Notes: generated by a model not told the origin, from the sequence alone. DNA of 64,000 nucleotides from Faecalibacterium duncaniae (GCF_010509575.1 NZ_CP048437.1:682001-746000), one strand, 5' to 3'; positions 8,144 through 15,980 are shown, numbered from the stretch's first letter. Program-made: numbers and translations.

Positions 8144-8956
8144 ATGTCAGAGAGAAAATCAGAACAGGAATTGGGCTTTGCACAAAAGCACGAGGAAGAT
8201 TTACAGCGGATTCGTGAGTTTCGTTTGATCGACGACGACTTCATGGCGGCTGTGTTTGAAGATCACGCTTGCGCAGAGTTCTTGCTGCAAATCATCCTGA
8301 AACGCAATGATTTGGTTGTGCGTGAAGTTCACGGACAGTACAATATTAAAAACTTGCAGGGTCGGTCTGTTCGATTGGATATTCTGGCAGTAGATCAGGA
8401 CAACCGTGCATATAATATTGAAGTGCAGCGCAGCGACCGAGGCGCAAGCGAAAAACGTGCTCGCTATAACAGCAGTCTGCTGGATGCGAACCTTACAGAA
8501 TCCGGCAGCAGTTACGATGCACTGAATGAGACATACGTCATATTCATTACAGAAAATGATGTACTGAGGGCAGGCCTTCCAATTTATCACATTGAACGCA
8601 CCGTTCAGGAAACGGGAATGGTTTTCAATGATCGGGCACATATTATCTATGTGAACTCACAAATCAAGGACGAAACAGCGTTGGGAAAACTGATGCACGA
8701 CTTTTTCTGTACAGATTCCAGCAAAATGTATTATCCCATTCTGGCAAATCGGGTGCAGTATTTCAAACAGGATGCGAAGGGAGTGGCAACTATGTGCAGA
8801 GCAATGGAAAAAATGAGAGATGAAACCGCACATGAAACTTCGATCAAGAATGCTATGACGATGTTGGAAGACGGGTTGCCCTATGAGAAAGTGGCAAAGT
8901 ATGCAGGGCTTTCAATTGAGGAAGTGAAAGAACTGGATGCAAAGAAACCTGCCTAA
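8144..8956 (+). CDS. Rpn-family PD-(D/E)XK nuclease (transposase-like)
   Basis: A 270-residue protein of the Rpn / PDDEXK_2 family. The N-terminal half contains the nuclease core VRLDILAVDQDNRAYNIEVQR (Asp ... Glu-x-Gln), then YNSSLLD and DALNETYVIFIT, which are typical family landmarks. The C-terminal part is helical (GLPYEKVAKYAGLSIEEVKEL), a form seen in many Firmicutes members. Start ATG 8144 is preferred; a TTG at 8126 is possible. Rpn proteins promote RecA-independent recombination in E. coli, and recent work links some to phage defence. Neighbours are a decayed excisionase-like peptide and the helicase operon. The family call is strong; a role in defence is only suggested by context. 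Confidence 0.85.
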   Translation: MSERKSEQELGFAQKHEEDLQRIREFRLIDDDFMAAVFEDHACAEFLLQIILKRNDLVVREVHGQYNIKNLQGRSVRLDILAVDQDNRAYNIEVQRSDRGASEKRARYNSSLLDANLTESGSSYDALNETYVIFITENDVLRAGLPIYHIERTVQETGMVFNDRAHIIYVNSQIKDETALGKLMHDFFCTDSSKMYYPILANRVQYFKQDAKGVATMCRAMEKMRDETAHETSIKNAMTMLEDGLPYEKVAKYAGLSIEEVKELDAKKPA

Positions 8957-8965
8957 AAAAGAAAA

Positions 8966-9004
8966 AAGTCGATCGGAAACATAGTTGCTTCCAATCGGCT
9001 TTTT
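8966..9004 (+). terminator. Rho-independent terminator
   Basis: GTCGATCGGAA (8968-8978) pairs with TTCCAATCGGC (8989-8999) with two G-U pairs, followed by TTTTT. It closes the nuclease gene. Confidence 0.7.
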
Positions 9005-9175
9005 GTGTCGGATTTTATTGTGAAAGTTGGTATTAAGGGCCTTAGGCAAGACGGTTCTCTTTTTTCACTGCCAGTTGTAAAAGTTGGAAAGCAGTACTCC
9101 ATCATGCGCAAATCCGACCTTGACGAATGGCTCTATAAGATGTACGATAAACTTGATAACATGGAAAAGGAGTGA
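9005..9175 (+). pseudogene. Excisionase/HTH-type peptide, remnant
   Basis: A 56-codon frame from GTG 9005 reads LPVVKVGKQYSIMRKSDLDEWLYKMYDKL and resembles the C-terminal wing and recognition end of a MerR/AlpA-like DNA-binding protein. It lacks the first helix-turn-helix and a ribosome site, so it is probably a gene remnant. Its last codons overlap the AAAGGAG site used by the helicase gene, so translation of the two could be coupled if it is expressed. Confidence 0.4.
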
Positions 9176-9180
9176 GACTT

Positions 9181-11337
9181 TTGGTTACAATCATTACCGG
9201 CACAACCCAAAAGCCGACATCCAGTGACCTTCTGAAAAGTTTTTTTCAACGTCACAACGAACTGGACGGCTATCTGTATATCGGATACCCGATCATCGGA
9301 ACCGTAGATGGTGCTTATCCGATCGACAGTCTTTGGGTCTCTCCTGACAAAGGTTTGGTCATCTTCAATCTTATCGAAGGGAAAAACATCGATGGATATG
9401 AAGAAGCACAGGATGATTGCGCCAATAAAATAGAAGCAAAGCTTAGGGGATACCGGCAGCTTGTCAACAAAAGAAAACTATGCGTTGAAATCAATGTCAT
9501 TACGTATGCCCCCGCTCTCATGCGCAAGGTTGACTGCGATGAAGATTATCCGTTGTGTGCTAACGACAATAATCTTCTGGCACAGATTGAAAAGTTGAAC
9601 TGGAACAATAGCGGGTATTATGAAGCACTGGTGTCTGTGCTTCAGGCAATTTCTACAATCCGCAAAGGAAAAAAACGTAGGGAAACCACAAAGCCCGAAT
9701 CCAGAGGAGCGAAGCTAAAAGCATTAGAGGATTCCATCGCCAATCTAGACAACCAGCAAAGTCGAGCAGTAATCGAGACCGTAGAGGGCGTACAGCGAAT
9801 CCGCGGTCTTGCCGGATCCGGTAAAACTGTGGTGCTGGCACTGAAAGCAGCATACCTGCACGCACAGCATCCCGAATGGAAAATTGCTGTCACCTTTAAC
9901 ACTCGCTCTCTGAAAGGGCAATTGCGGCAGCTAATCAACACATTTTATATTGAACAAACCAGCGAGGAACCGGACTGGGACAACTTGCACATCCTTCATG
10001 CATGGGGTGCACCTGGCGGCGGAGAACGCACCGGTATGTATTATATCTTTTGTGGAACGAACAATCTTGAATACTTGGATTTTTTGTCTGCCAAAAATCG
10101 TTTTGGTTCTACAGATCCATTTGGTGTGGCTTGCAGAAAAGCACTTGAAGAAGCAACCGATCCGAGGCCGATGTACGACGCTGTTCTGGTAGACGAAGCT
10201 CAAGATTTTTCTCCGGCATTTTTAAAGCTATGTTATGAAATGCTGCGGGAACCTAAACGGTTGGTTTACGCATACGATGAACTGCAAAATTTGCGGTTAC
10301 AGTCTCTCCCTTCACCGGAAGAGATCTTTGGTGTCGATGAGCACGGCGTACCAAACGTAACGTTCCGGTCATCGGAAGATGGCCAGCCGGAGCAGGATAT
10401 TATTCTGGAAAAATGCTACAGAAATTCCAGACCTGCTCTAGTCACAGCCCATGCATTGGGGTTTGGAATTTACCGAAAGCCTGTTGGCGAGGATGGCCCC
10501 GGTCTTGTTCAGATGTTTGACCAGAGTGCGTTGTGGGAAGAGATTGGCTATCATGTGAAAGCCGGTTCCCTTGAGGACGGAAAACACGTTGTTTTGGAGC
10601 GCACAAGCAAAAGCAGCCCGGAGTTTCTCGAGAGCCACTCTGGCATCGATGATTTGATAATGTTCAAGCAGTTCGATTCTAAAGAAGAGCAGGATCAATG
10701 GGTTGCAAATGAGATTCAAACGAACCTTACGGAGGACGAACTGCGTCCGGACGATATCATTGTGATCAACCCGAACCCTGTCACGACTAAATCAAACGTT
10801 GCGCCTATTCGGGCACTTTTATATGAAAAGGGCATCCAGTCTCACACAGCCGGCGTAGATACTGCACCCGATGTCTTCTTTGATGAGGATAATGCTTCTG
10901 TGGCCTTTACGGGAATTTACCGGGCAAAGGGAAACGAAGCGGCCATGGTCTATATCGTCAATGCCGAAGCGTGCTTTGACTCATTTTTTGATTTGGCAAA
11001 ACTTCGAAATCAGCTGTTTACCGCGATTACTCGAAGCAAGGCATGGGTGAGAGTGTTGGGGGTCGGTTCCGGAATGGACGGGCTAATCGCCGAGTATAAA
11101 AAGGTGAAAGATCATAACTTCACGTTGGATTTTATTTATCCGACAAAGGCTCAGCGGGATCATATGAATATCGTGAATCGCGATATGAGCGAAGCTGAAA
11201 AACGAAAGATTCAAAAGAGCAAAGGAAATGCTGAAAACCTGATTCAGGAACTTGAAAGTGGTAACATCTATCTTGAAGATTTGGGAAAAGATACCGTGGA
11301 TCGTCTCATATCCCTTCTTAAAAGTAAGGAGGGATAA
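9181..11337 (+). CDS. NERD-like nuclease fused to superfamily 1 helicase
   Basis: A 718-residue protein. The N-terminal ~150 residues resemble a NERD/PD-(D/E)XK nuclease-like domain (PIDSLWVS, then LVIFNLIEGKN with an ExK pair). A UvrD/Rep-type SF1 helicase follows, with Walker A GLAGSGKTVVL (about residue 210), Walker B LVDEAQDFSP (about 337), GIYRAKGNEAAMVYIVNA (motif V) and LRNQLFTAITRSKAWVRV (motif VI). TTG 9181 is chosen because AAAGGAG lies 8 bases upstream; the GTG at 9172 overlaps that site. The DUF2290 gene follows after 3 bp, so they form an operon. Such solitary helicase-nuclease plus small partner pairs in mobile elements are often anti-phage modules; this one is not a named system that I recognise. 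Confidence 0.85.
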   Translation: MVTIITGTTQKPTSSDLLKSFFQRHNELDGYLYIGYPIIGTVDGAYPIDSLWVSPDKGLVIFNLIEGKNIDGYEEAQDDCANKIEAKLRGYRQLVNKRKLCVEINVITYAPALMRKVDCDEDYPLCANDNNLLAQIEKLNWNNSGYYEALVSVLQAISTIRKGKKRRETTKPESRGAKLKALEDSIANLDNQQSRAVIETVEGVQRIRGLAGSGKTVVLALKAAYLHAQHPEWKIAVTFNTRSLKGQLRQLINTFYIEQTSEEPDWDNLHILHAWGAPGGGERTGMYYIFCGTNNLEYLDFLSAKNRFGSTDPFGVACRKALEEATDPRPMYDAVLVDEAQDFSPAFLKLCYEMLREPKRLVYAYDELQNLRLQSLPSPEEIFGVDEHGVPNVTFRSSEDGQPEQDIILEKCYRNSRPALVTAHALGFGIYRKPVGEDGPGLVQMFDQSALWEEIGYHVKAGSLEDGKHVVLERTSKSSPEFLESHSGIDDLIMFKQFDSKEEQDQWVANEIQTNLTEDELRPDDIIVINPNPVTTKSNVAPIRALLYEKGIQSHTAGVDTAPDVFFDEDNASVAFTGIYRAKGNEAAMVYIVNAEACFDSFFDLAKLRNQLFTAITRSKAWVRVLGVGSGMDGLIAEYKKVKDHNFTLDFIYPTKAQRDHMNIVNRDMSEAEKRKIQKSKGNAENLIQELESGNIYLEDLGKDTVDRLISLLKSKEG

Positions 11338-11340
11338 CGA

Positions 11341-12000
11341 TTGAATCCTGTAGATGTCTTGAATCAGATTAAGCGTCTGACCACTGATGTGATTGCGGTC
11401 GGTATCTGCGATGAGCAGAATTTTCCTTCGATAAAATCGTACACCGGGAATATCAGCGAGATTGGAGTCAGTTCTTCGGACAATTCTATTTTTCTGAAGG
11501 ATGTTCCCTATCGTGAAATGTATTCTGAGCTAGTGAAAAAAAGGAATTACAACATCAAAATGATCGATGGTGCTCTAATTAGTCTCTTGTATCGCTTTCA
11601 AGGCAATGAGTTGGTGTCGCATCGACTGTCTTTTTTCCCTGCTCCGGATTTAGAGGTTTTTCAGAATGAGCCGGAGCTGTATTCGATGGACGAAATGTAT
11701 CTTGACATCTTAGATCAGAGAGTTGTTACCGTTCCGCTAAGGTTCGATTTTGATTCAGGCGATGCATTCATTCCCGTGGAACATCCAAAGTCGCATTTGA
11801 CATTGGGGCAATATGAGAATTGCCGCATTCCCGTTTCCTCTGCCGTTTCTCCTTTTCAATTCATGGACTTTATTCTCAGAAATTTTTATCACACGGCACA
11901 CACTAAATTTTGCGAACGGCTTACACGCTATTCAGATCGATTTGAAAAAAGCATTCTTCCGGAGGAAGAAGCTCTGATTCATGTCTGTACATCCCCATGA
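11341..12000 (+). CDS. DUF2290-type protein, partner of the helicase
   Basis: A 219-residue protein that I recognise as DUF2290-like from IDGALISLLYRFQGNELVSHR, VPLRFDFDSGDAFIPVEHPKSHLTL and QYENCRIPVSSAVSPFQFMDF. It starts at TTG 11341 after AAGGAGGG, 3 bp past the helicase stop, so the two are very likely co-translated. No membrane segment or catalytic motif of a known enzyme class is evident. Conserved His, Arg and Asp residues in the C-terminal half could form an active or binding site. The biochemical role of DUF2290 proteins is unknown to me; pairing with a helicase suggests sensing or effector function in nucleic-acid metabolism or defence. Confidence 0.75.
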   Translation: MNPVDVLNQIKRLTTDVIAVGICDEQNFPSIKSYTGNISEIGVSSSDNSIFLKDVPYREMYSELVKKRNYNIKMIDGALISLLYRFQGNELVSHRLSFFPAPDLEVFQNEPELYSMDEMYLDILDQRVVTVPLRFDFDSGDAFIPVEHPKSHLTLGQYENCRIPVSSAVSPFQFMDFILRNFYHTAHTKFCERLTRYSDRFEKSILPEEEALIHVCTSP

Positions 12001-12099
12001 TCTCATTCCGAATCCGCTCTCAGAACCCCGTCACTCTTTGGCAGACGATGGGACTCTTTTGTAACCGCCTAGAGAGAAAACGCATTGTCACAAAGACAA

Positions 12100-12135
12100 G
12101 AGGCACCCGACGCTTAAATCGGATGCCTCATTTTG
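12100..12135 (+). terminator. Rho-independent terminator
   Basis: GAGGCACCCGA (12100-12110) pairs with TCGGATGCCTC (12119-12129), followed by ATTTTG. It closes the helicase/DUF2290 operon. Confidence 0.7.
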
Positions 12136-12227
12136 TTTGCGTTGGTCGTTGCCACAATGCTGTGAATCGCTGTAATGGCTTTCGTATAGGAACAGAAACG
12201 CGACTATGCCATTTTGGAGAATGGAAA

Positions 12228-12380
12228 TTATTGGAGCTTTTCTTGCGGATGTTTCTCAGATACACGGGGACGTTGCGGTTGGTACAACCATCCTGTACAA
12301 GCTGGTGGCCACTCTTGTATATCCCTCTTTACCAGAACTTCAATTTTCTTTTTGACGAATTCCTTGACTTGAATTTTCAT
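12228..12380 (-). CDS. agrD: AgrD-like autoinducer precursor (cyclic lactone/thiolactone)
   Basis: A 50-residue peptide begins at ATG 12380 with AAAGGAGGG placed 7 bases upstream. The N-terminal half is a basic amphipathic helix (MKIQVKEFVKKKIEVLVKRD), the centre is EWPPACTGWLYQPQRP, and the tail is polar. The Cys followed by hydrophobic residues and QP-x-RP matches Clostridia AgrD peptides, in which the Cys closes a five- or six-residue thiolactone and the downstream tail is cut by AgrB. The mature signal would lie around CTGWL(Y). The start lies 41 bp inside the agrB 3' end, a typical overlap. Assignment rests on peptide pattern plus the adjacent agrB. Confidence 0.75.
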   Translation of the reverse strand: MKIQVKEFVKKKIEVLVKRDIQEWPPACTGWLYQPQRPRVSEKHPQEKLQ

Positions 12381-12975
12381 TTGTGCGCCCTCCTTTCAAT
12401 TTTTGACAGCTTGATATGAATAGTGTTATGGCATCAGCAGCTAATGCTGCGGACAAACCTTGCAGTATTGAAGGCGCTATTTGTAACTTTATCAATAAAA
12501 TTGCCAAAGCATTTAGAATAAATAGCAACCAACGTACAGCTGTTTTTACAATTTTGAGTTCACATTCAGACCAATGAATACTGGCGGTGTTTACTGGTGC
12601 GATGCACCAGATTAAAATACTAGAAACTGTGAGTATGAGAGGAAGTGCCCATTTGAAATAGAAAATACTGGAAACAAAAGTAAAAATAATGATTTCCATT
12701 AAAATAGAAAGAAACAAGCAGTGGCTATAGGTGGCAGCATGATAACCATTTGTGTATTTCCGAATTAAGAGAAAAAATATCGAAAAGGATAGGGTTAGCT
12801 TCCAACCGAAGCCGAAAAAGCCAACCAAACATAGCACGAACCAAGTTAATAAAGTCGTCGCACGTTTTTCGATACTATATGATAGCCATTCAGAATAAGA
12901 TTTGTCAATCAACCCCATCGACAGACATTTTTGCGTTAACAGCATTGAAAAATTGTGCATTACTGTAATCCTCAT
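12340..12975 (-). CDS. agrB: AgrB-like peptide-processing membrane protease
   Basis: A 211-residue membrane protein with about five or six hydrophobic segments. The AgrB active-site region is RKYTNGYHAATYSHCLFLS, containing the catalytic His and Cys seven residues apart, as in known AgrB cysteine proteases. It cleaves the AgrD C-terminal tail and helps form the cyclic signal. The start may be 12975 or the in-frame ATG at 12960, which has GAGG about 9 bases upstream. The gene overlaps agrD and follows a truncated agrC on the same strand. No agrA-type response regulator is found in the window, so any signal made must be read elsewhere. Confidence 0.88.
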   Translation of the reverse strand: MRITVMHNFSMLLTQKCLSMGLIDKSYSEWLSYSIEKRATTLLTWFVLCLVGFFGFGWKLTLSFSIFFLLIRKYTNGYHAATYSHCLFLSILMEIIIFTFVSSIFYFKWALPLILTVSSILIWCIAPVNTASIHWSECELKIVKTAVRWLLFILNALAILLIKLQIAPSILQGLSAALAADAITLFISSCQKLKGGRTNENSSQGIRQKEN

Positions 12976-13030
12976 CCGGAAGATTTTCTTGAATAAAAGA
13001 ATACACGTTTTGGCTTGAAATTTCTACAAT

Positions 13031-13063
13031 AATATAACGAAATGGACTTTTTTGTCACGAAAT
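13031..13063 (-). promoter_or_regulatory. Possible agrBD promoter with repeated box
   Basis: On the minus strand GTGACA (13058-13053) and TATATT (13036-13031) are spaced 16 bp. Two ATTTCGT copies start 20 bp apart across the same region and could be a LytTR-type regulator site. It overlaps the agrC fragment end, so this is tentative. Confidence 0.35.
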
Positions 13064-13400
13064 CGGAGTGAAAGGTATGTCAGCAGTGAATTGAAACCAT
13101 CCATTCTCATAGAACATGGTATGTTCTCCATGATATTTTTCAAGGATTAGATGTATATTGACAAGCCCAAAACCATGCAATTGCGGTTCTGGCTTTGTTG
13201 TTGGAATAGAATCGTTCAGAATCACTACGGGCTTTGATGTGTTTCGGATGGAAATGAAAAAGGCTTGCTGTGCAATTGCCGTAACATGAATCGTCTTGTC
13301 TTCTTTTTCATACTGTTGACACGCTTCTATGGCATTGTCTAAGAGATTCGACAGGAGTACTACCATATCAGAAGCATCAAATTGCACTAGAGCTACTGTC
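13055..13400 (-). pseudogene. agrC: AgrC-type histidine kinase, ATPase domain only
   Basis: The frame keeps a GHKL/HATPase_c_5 domain: DMVVLLSNLLDNAIEAC (N box), SIRNTSKP, and HGFGLVNI (G box). A functional AgrC has about 200 residues of membrane sensor and a dimerisation helix upstream. Here the similarity stops near FDASD (about 13395), where a plus-strand gene fragment begins. The sensor half is lost, so the protein cannot detect a peptide. The 146-codon frame to 13495 includes unrelated DNA. It lies just upstream of agrB on the same strand, giving a C-B-D order. Confidence 0.75.
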
Positions 13401-13539
13401 TCTTTCAGGATTGACGGAAGAACAAAAGAAAACATTGGTAAGGCTGCGGGATGAACTCTTGGCACCAAGCCAACAAGGAAATGATCTTTCTCCACAACAA
13501 ATGGAGATTCTTCATGATATCATAAAAGCTTTCGGATAA
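13401..13539 (+). pseudogene. C-terminal fragment of unknown plus-strand gene
   Basis: A plus-strand frame ends at TAA 13539 and reads LTEEQKKTLVRLRDELL then LSPQQMEILHDIIKAFG, an amphipathic helical pattern that looks coding. It has no start and abuts the broken agrC end, so a recombination junction lies near 13395-13410. The family is not recognised. Confidence 0.4.
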
Positions 13540-13554
13540 ATTTTACTTTAGTAT

Positions 13555-13598
13555 GTCCCCTGATGTTGTGGGTCTAGCATCAGGGGACTATTATTTTA
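13555..13598 (+). terminator. Rho-independent terminator
   Basis: GTCCCCTGATG (13555-13565) pairs perfectly with CATCAGGGGAC (13578-13588), followed by a T-rich tail. It closes the plus-strand fragment. Confidence 0.75.
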
Positions 13599-13611
13599 TA
13601 CAAATCCTGTT

Positions 13612-13641
13612 TTGTTACAAGTTTTTTCCATCTTGTTACAA
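13612..13641 (+). promoter_or_regulatory. LytTR-like direct-repeat operator of RiPP operon
   Basis: TTGTTACAA occurs at 13612-13620 and 13633-13641, exactly 21 bp start to start with a 12-bp spacer. AgrA/ComE-type LytTR regulators bind 9-bp direct repeats with this spacing. It lies about 60 bp upstream of the first ribosome site of the operon. Binding is inferred. Confidence 0.5.
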
Positions 13642-13702
13642 AATTGTGGACGACGTCTATTTTTTGTGATTTGATGCTATCAAAAGAGCGGAGGCAATTC
13701 CA

Positions 13703-13738
13703 ATGCAGATATTTCCGAGGCAACAAGTTGAGCGTTAG
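13703..13738 (+). other. Possible 11-codon leader peptide
   Basis: ATG 13703 follows GGAGG at a good distance and encodes about 11 residues (MQIFPRQQVER) before TAG. It may be a leader or non-functional. Confidence 0.25.
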
Positions 13739-13751
13739 TTGAGGTGTATTT

Positions 13752-13892
13752 ATGAAATTTAGCGTACCGGAAATCTTGACGATTGTGTTGATAGTAGCAA
13801 TCGTGGCGATAGCTTTTTTTGCACTTGCAAAATACCTTATCCGATATGCTGTCGAATTCTATATTAAAATAAAAGGAGATGACTCGAAATGA
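13752..13892 (+). CDS. Small single-span membrane protein
   Basis: A 46-residue protein from ATG 13752, with GAGGTG 6 bases upstream. One strongly hydrophobic segment (about residues 9-31) is followed by a short basic tail ending GDDSK. The stop overlaps the ATG of the next gene (ATGA), so translation is coupled. Small membrane proteins of this kind in bacteriocin-like operons often serve immunity or transporter assembly, but nothing here proves that. Too short for ordinary gene calling, yet the ribosome site and coupling support it. Confidence 0.6.
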   Translation: MKFSVPEILTIVLIVAIVAIAFFALAKYLIRYAVEFYIKIKGDDSK

Positions 13893-14422
13893 CGTTGAAG
13901 AAAAGATTGATTTCGCTTTGCATGGCAGTTGTTTTGATCTTTTCACTTTCGGCCGTTTGTGCTTCGGCTGCACAAGAGGTGGCAACAAAACAACCGACTG
14001 TTTCGATGTCCTTTGATCTTAACGATCGTGTCAAGCATGAAGAATCAGTGAAGTTGCCAGATGGTTCGATTGCAAAGATTACTGCTGAACCTATCAATAC
14101 TGGCCGAGCACTATCTGGAGTATGGAAGATTACCGGGACAAATGGACTGGCAACAATGGAATATTGGATTGAATTGGAAAAAGCTGGTCTTTACACAAAA
14201 ATTAAACGGACATGGGGGCTTGCGATAACGGGAATTATGACATCGTATGAAGATGCCAAAATTAATGTTGTCAGACAGATGGAGTCGCCTGTTCTTCCTG
14301 CAATTGTTGAGGGATATGCGAAATTCACATATTTTGACAATCCGGTTGTTACACTTTGGACGAAAAGTGGTGGCGTGAGAGCTTCAATTTCTGGCAATCA
14401 AATTACTACAGAGCTGTACTAA
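13889..14422 (+). CDS. Secreted protein of unknown function (possibly DUF5626-like)
   Basis: A 177-residue protein with a clear signal peptide: KKRL, a hydrophobic run, then CASAA before a probable cleavage near residue 28. The mature part (SMSFDLNDRV ... VKLPDGSIAKITAEP ... GVWKITGTNG ... ATMEYWIELEK) has a beta-rich pattern, reminiscent of Firmicutes DUF5626 secreted proteins; I am not certain of that family. RBS AAAGGAGATG is good. It is coupled to the small membrane protein and precedes the RiPP precursor, so it may be an accessory or self-protection protein. There is no Cys after the signal, so it is not a lipoprotein. Confidence 0.7.
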   Translation: MTLKKRLISLCMAVVLIFSLSAVCASAAQEVATKQPTVSMSFDLNDRVKHEESVKLPDGSIAKITAEPINTGRALSGVWKITGTNGLATMEYWIELEKAGLYTKIKRTWGLAITGIMTSYEDAKINVVRQMESPVLPAIVEGYAKFTYFDNPVVTLWTKSGGVRASISGNQITTELY

Positions 14423-14545
14423 TTAACTTAAGAATATGTTCTAAGTTAAATCAGAAAAGCAAGTCGGATGCTTCAAAATGATGAAACTAACCTAAATAAA
14501 AATCGCAGTAGCAACAAAGTCTTTGTGTGAAAGGAGGTGAATAGT
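14423..14545 (+). other. Spacer with short palindrome before RiPP precursor
   Basis: TAACTTA (14425-) and TAAGTTA form a weak hairpin just after the secreted-protein stop. The rest leads to the strong AAAGGAGGTGA site of the precursor. No gene is seen. Confidence 0.4.
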
Positions 14546-14644
14546 ATGGAGGTTATTTCTGAAAAGAGAGAGCTGGAAACCGTGTTGGAAAATGCACATC
14601 CGAGTGCATACAATACTAACGGCGGTGCTGGCTGTGGTTGCTAA
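14546..14644 (+). CDS. RiPP precursor peptide with GGAGCGC C-terminus
   Basis: A 32-residue peptide from ATG 14546 with an excellent AAAGGAGGTGA site. The N-terminal 20 residues form a charged leader (MEVISEKRELETVLENAHPS). The C-terminal core is AYNTNGGAGCGC and ends with two cysteines spaced by Gly. It is directly followed by an attenuator, a SPASM radical-SAM enzyme and an ABC exporter, the standard layout for radical-SAM modified peptides. Cys could become thioether-linked (sactipeptide or ranthipeptide style), or Asn/Tyr could be cross-linked. I do not recognise the core as any named RiPP. Confidence 0.75.
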   Translation: MEVISEKRELETVLENAHPSAYNTNGGAGCGC

Positions 14645-14658
14645 TCAGTAATCATGAG

Positions 14659-14700
14659 ATATAGGAGACTTTGGAACAATCTAAAGTCTCCTATATTTTA
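14659..14700 (+). terminator. Attenuator between precursor and maturase
   Basis: ATATAGGAGACTTT (14659-14672) pairs perfectly with AAAGTCTCCTATAT (14683-14696), followed by TTTA. The weak T-tract suggests partial termination, giving more precursor than enzyme mRNA. Confidence 0.65.
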
Positions 14701-14720
14701 TAATCGAAAAGGAAGATAAT

Positions 14721-15980
14721 ATGAAATATATAATTCCTGGATATGTTGAAATTGAAAGAAATGGCGAAAGGACATTGGTAACATCAAATCTGTTGAAAAA
14801 TAAGATTAAATTGACTGATTTTTCGATTCGACAGGAATTTGATGATATTGTAAAAGCAGGAGGACGCGATGAAATTTCGACGGATCTCACAAGGTTACTA
14901 TATGAACAAGAGATGTTGCAGACAAGACAAGAAATAGATAAAATCGTGTGTAGTCTTAAAGAAAGAATGAATAAGAGCCTCCTTCTAACGATTATGCCAA
15001 CAGAAGCTTGCAACTTTAGATGTCCATATTGCTATGAACCACACGAGAATATAACTATGACATCAGATATTGTGGAACAAATCAAAAAATATATTCAAAA
15101 TATGATTGATAAATTTGATAATCTTCAAATAAGTTGGTTTGGAGGAGAACCCACTCTATGTGAAAACATTATACTGGATATTTCATCATGCGTAAAAGAA
15201 TTGCAGACTGTTCGAAAATTTAATTATGCAGCGACAATGACAACTAATGGATATTTGCTAAACATAGAAATGTTTATTAAATTTTATGAAGTGGGGATAC
15301 GATCTTTTCAAATAACATTAGATGGATGGAATCATAACGAGACTCGACCGCATATTTCTGGAATACGAACACTTGAGAGAATAATTGATAATCTTAGAAA
15401 AATATCGACTCTTTCTTCTGAGTACGAGTATAATATTATTATACGACATAATATTTTAGATGGGGACCAAGATTTTTCATGGTATGATTATCTTTCATCG
15501 CTGTTTGCGAAAGACAAAAGATTTTCAATTCTCGTTGCACTTGTATCTGACTGGGGTGGAACACTAGTGGGCTCAATGCCAATATCAGAAGGCAAAAATA
15601 GAAAGCAATTGAAGTATGCACATCAAGCGTATATTAAGAAAATTGGGCTAACATTATATGAGCAGCCGAATGACTTGTTTTCGGATATTTGCTATGCATC
15701 TTTCCCGTACGGATTCGTTTTTCGCGCAAATGGTATGATTGATAAATGTACAATTTCGTTGAATGCGCCAGAAAATCATATTGGAAGGATTGATGCTATG
15801 GAGGGTATTATAATTGACCCTAAAAAATCAAAAGCATGGACAGAGGGACAGATTCATCAAAAATGTTATGGTTGCAATAGAGTGCTTAACTGTTTGAATA
15901 TTAGTTGTAAAAAAGGTGCTGTGGTTGACAATATGTGTGAGAAGTATGTGTGTAAAACATTTTATCCGAACAAGTCTTAA
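14721..15980 (+). CDS. Radical-SAM/SPASM peptide maturase
   Basis: A 419-residue radical S-adenosylmethionine enzyme. The 4Fe-4S motif CNFRCPYC is at residues 97-104, followed by WFGGEPTL and TTNGYLL, core landmarks of the barrel. The C-terminal ~80 residues carry a Cys cluster (KCTISLN, KCYGCNRVLNCLNISCK, CEKYVCKTF) typical of SPASM auxiliary clusters. The N-terminal ~85 residues may hold a precursor-recognition domain; I do not see a textbook RRE. It starts at ATG 14721 with GGAAG upstream, following the precursor and attenuator. By family and context it modifies the 32-residue peptide. The gene is much more AT-rich than its surroundings, suggesting import from a low-GC Firmicute. Confidence 0.9.
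   Translation: MKYIIPGYVEIERNGERTLVTSNLLKNKIKLTDFSIRQEFDDIVKAGGRDEISTDLTRLLYEQEMLQTRQEIDKIVCSLKERMNKSLLLTIMPTEACNFRCPYCYEPHENITMTSDIVEQIKKYIQNMIDKFDNLQISWFGGEPTLCENIILDISSCVKELQTVRKFNYAATMTTNGYLLNIEMFIKFYEVGIRSFQITLDGWNHNETRPHISGIRTLERIIDNLRKISTLSSEYEYNIIIRHNILDGDQDFSWYDYLSSLFAKDKRFSILVALVSDWGGTLVGSMPISEGKNRKQLKYAHQAYIKKIGLTLYEQPNDLFSDICYASFPYGFVFRANGMIDKCTISLNAPENHIGRIDAMEGIIIDPKKSKAWTEGQIHQKCYGCNRVLNCLNISCKKGAVVDNMCEKYVCKTFYPNKS

Noticed and set aside
11997..12419. Plus-strand frame of 140 codons after DUF2290
   Set aside because: Runs through a terminator and lies antisense to agrD and the agrB end.
12340..13495. Complete agr system
   Set aside because: agrC lacks the sensor half and agrA is absent, so only signal production is supported.
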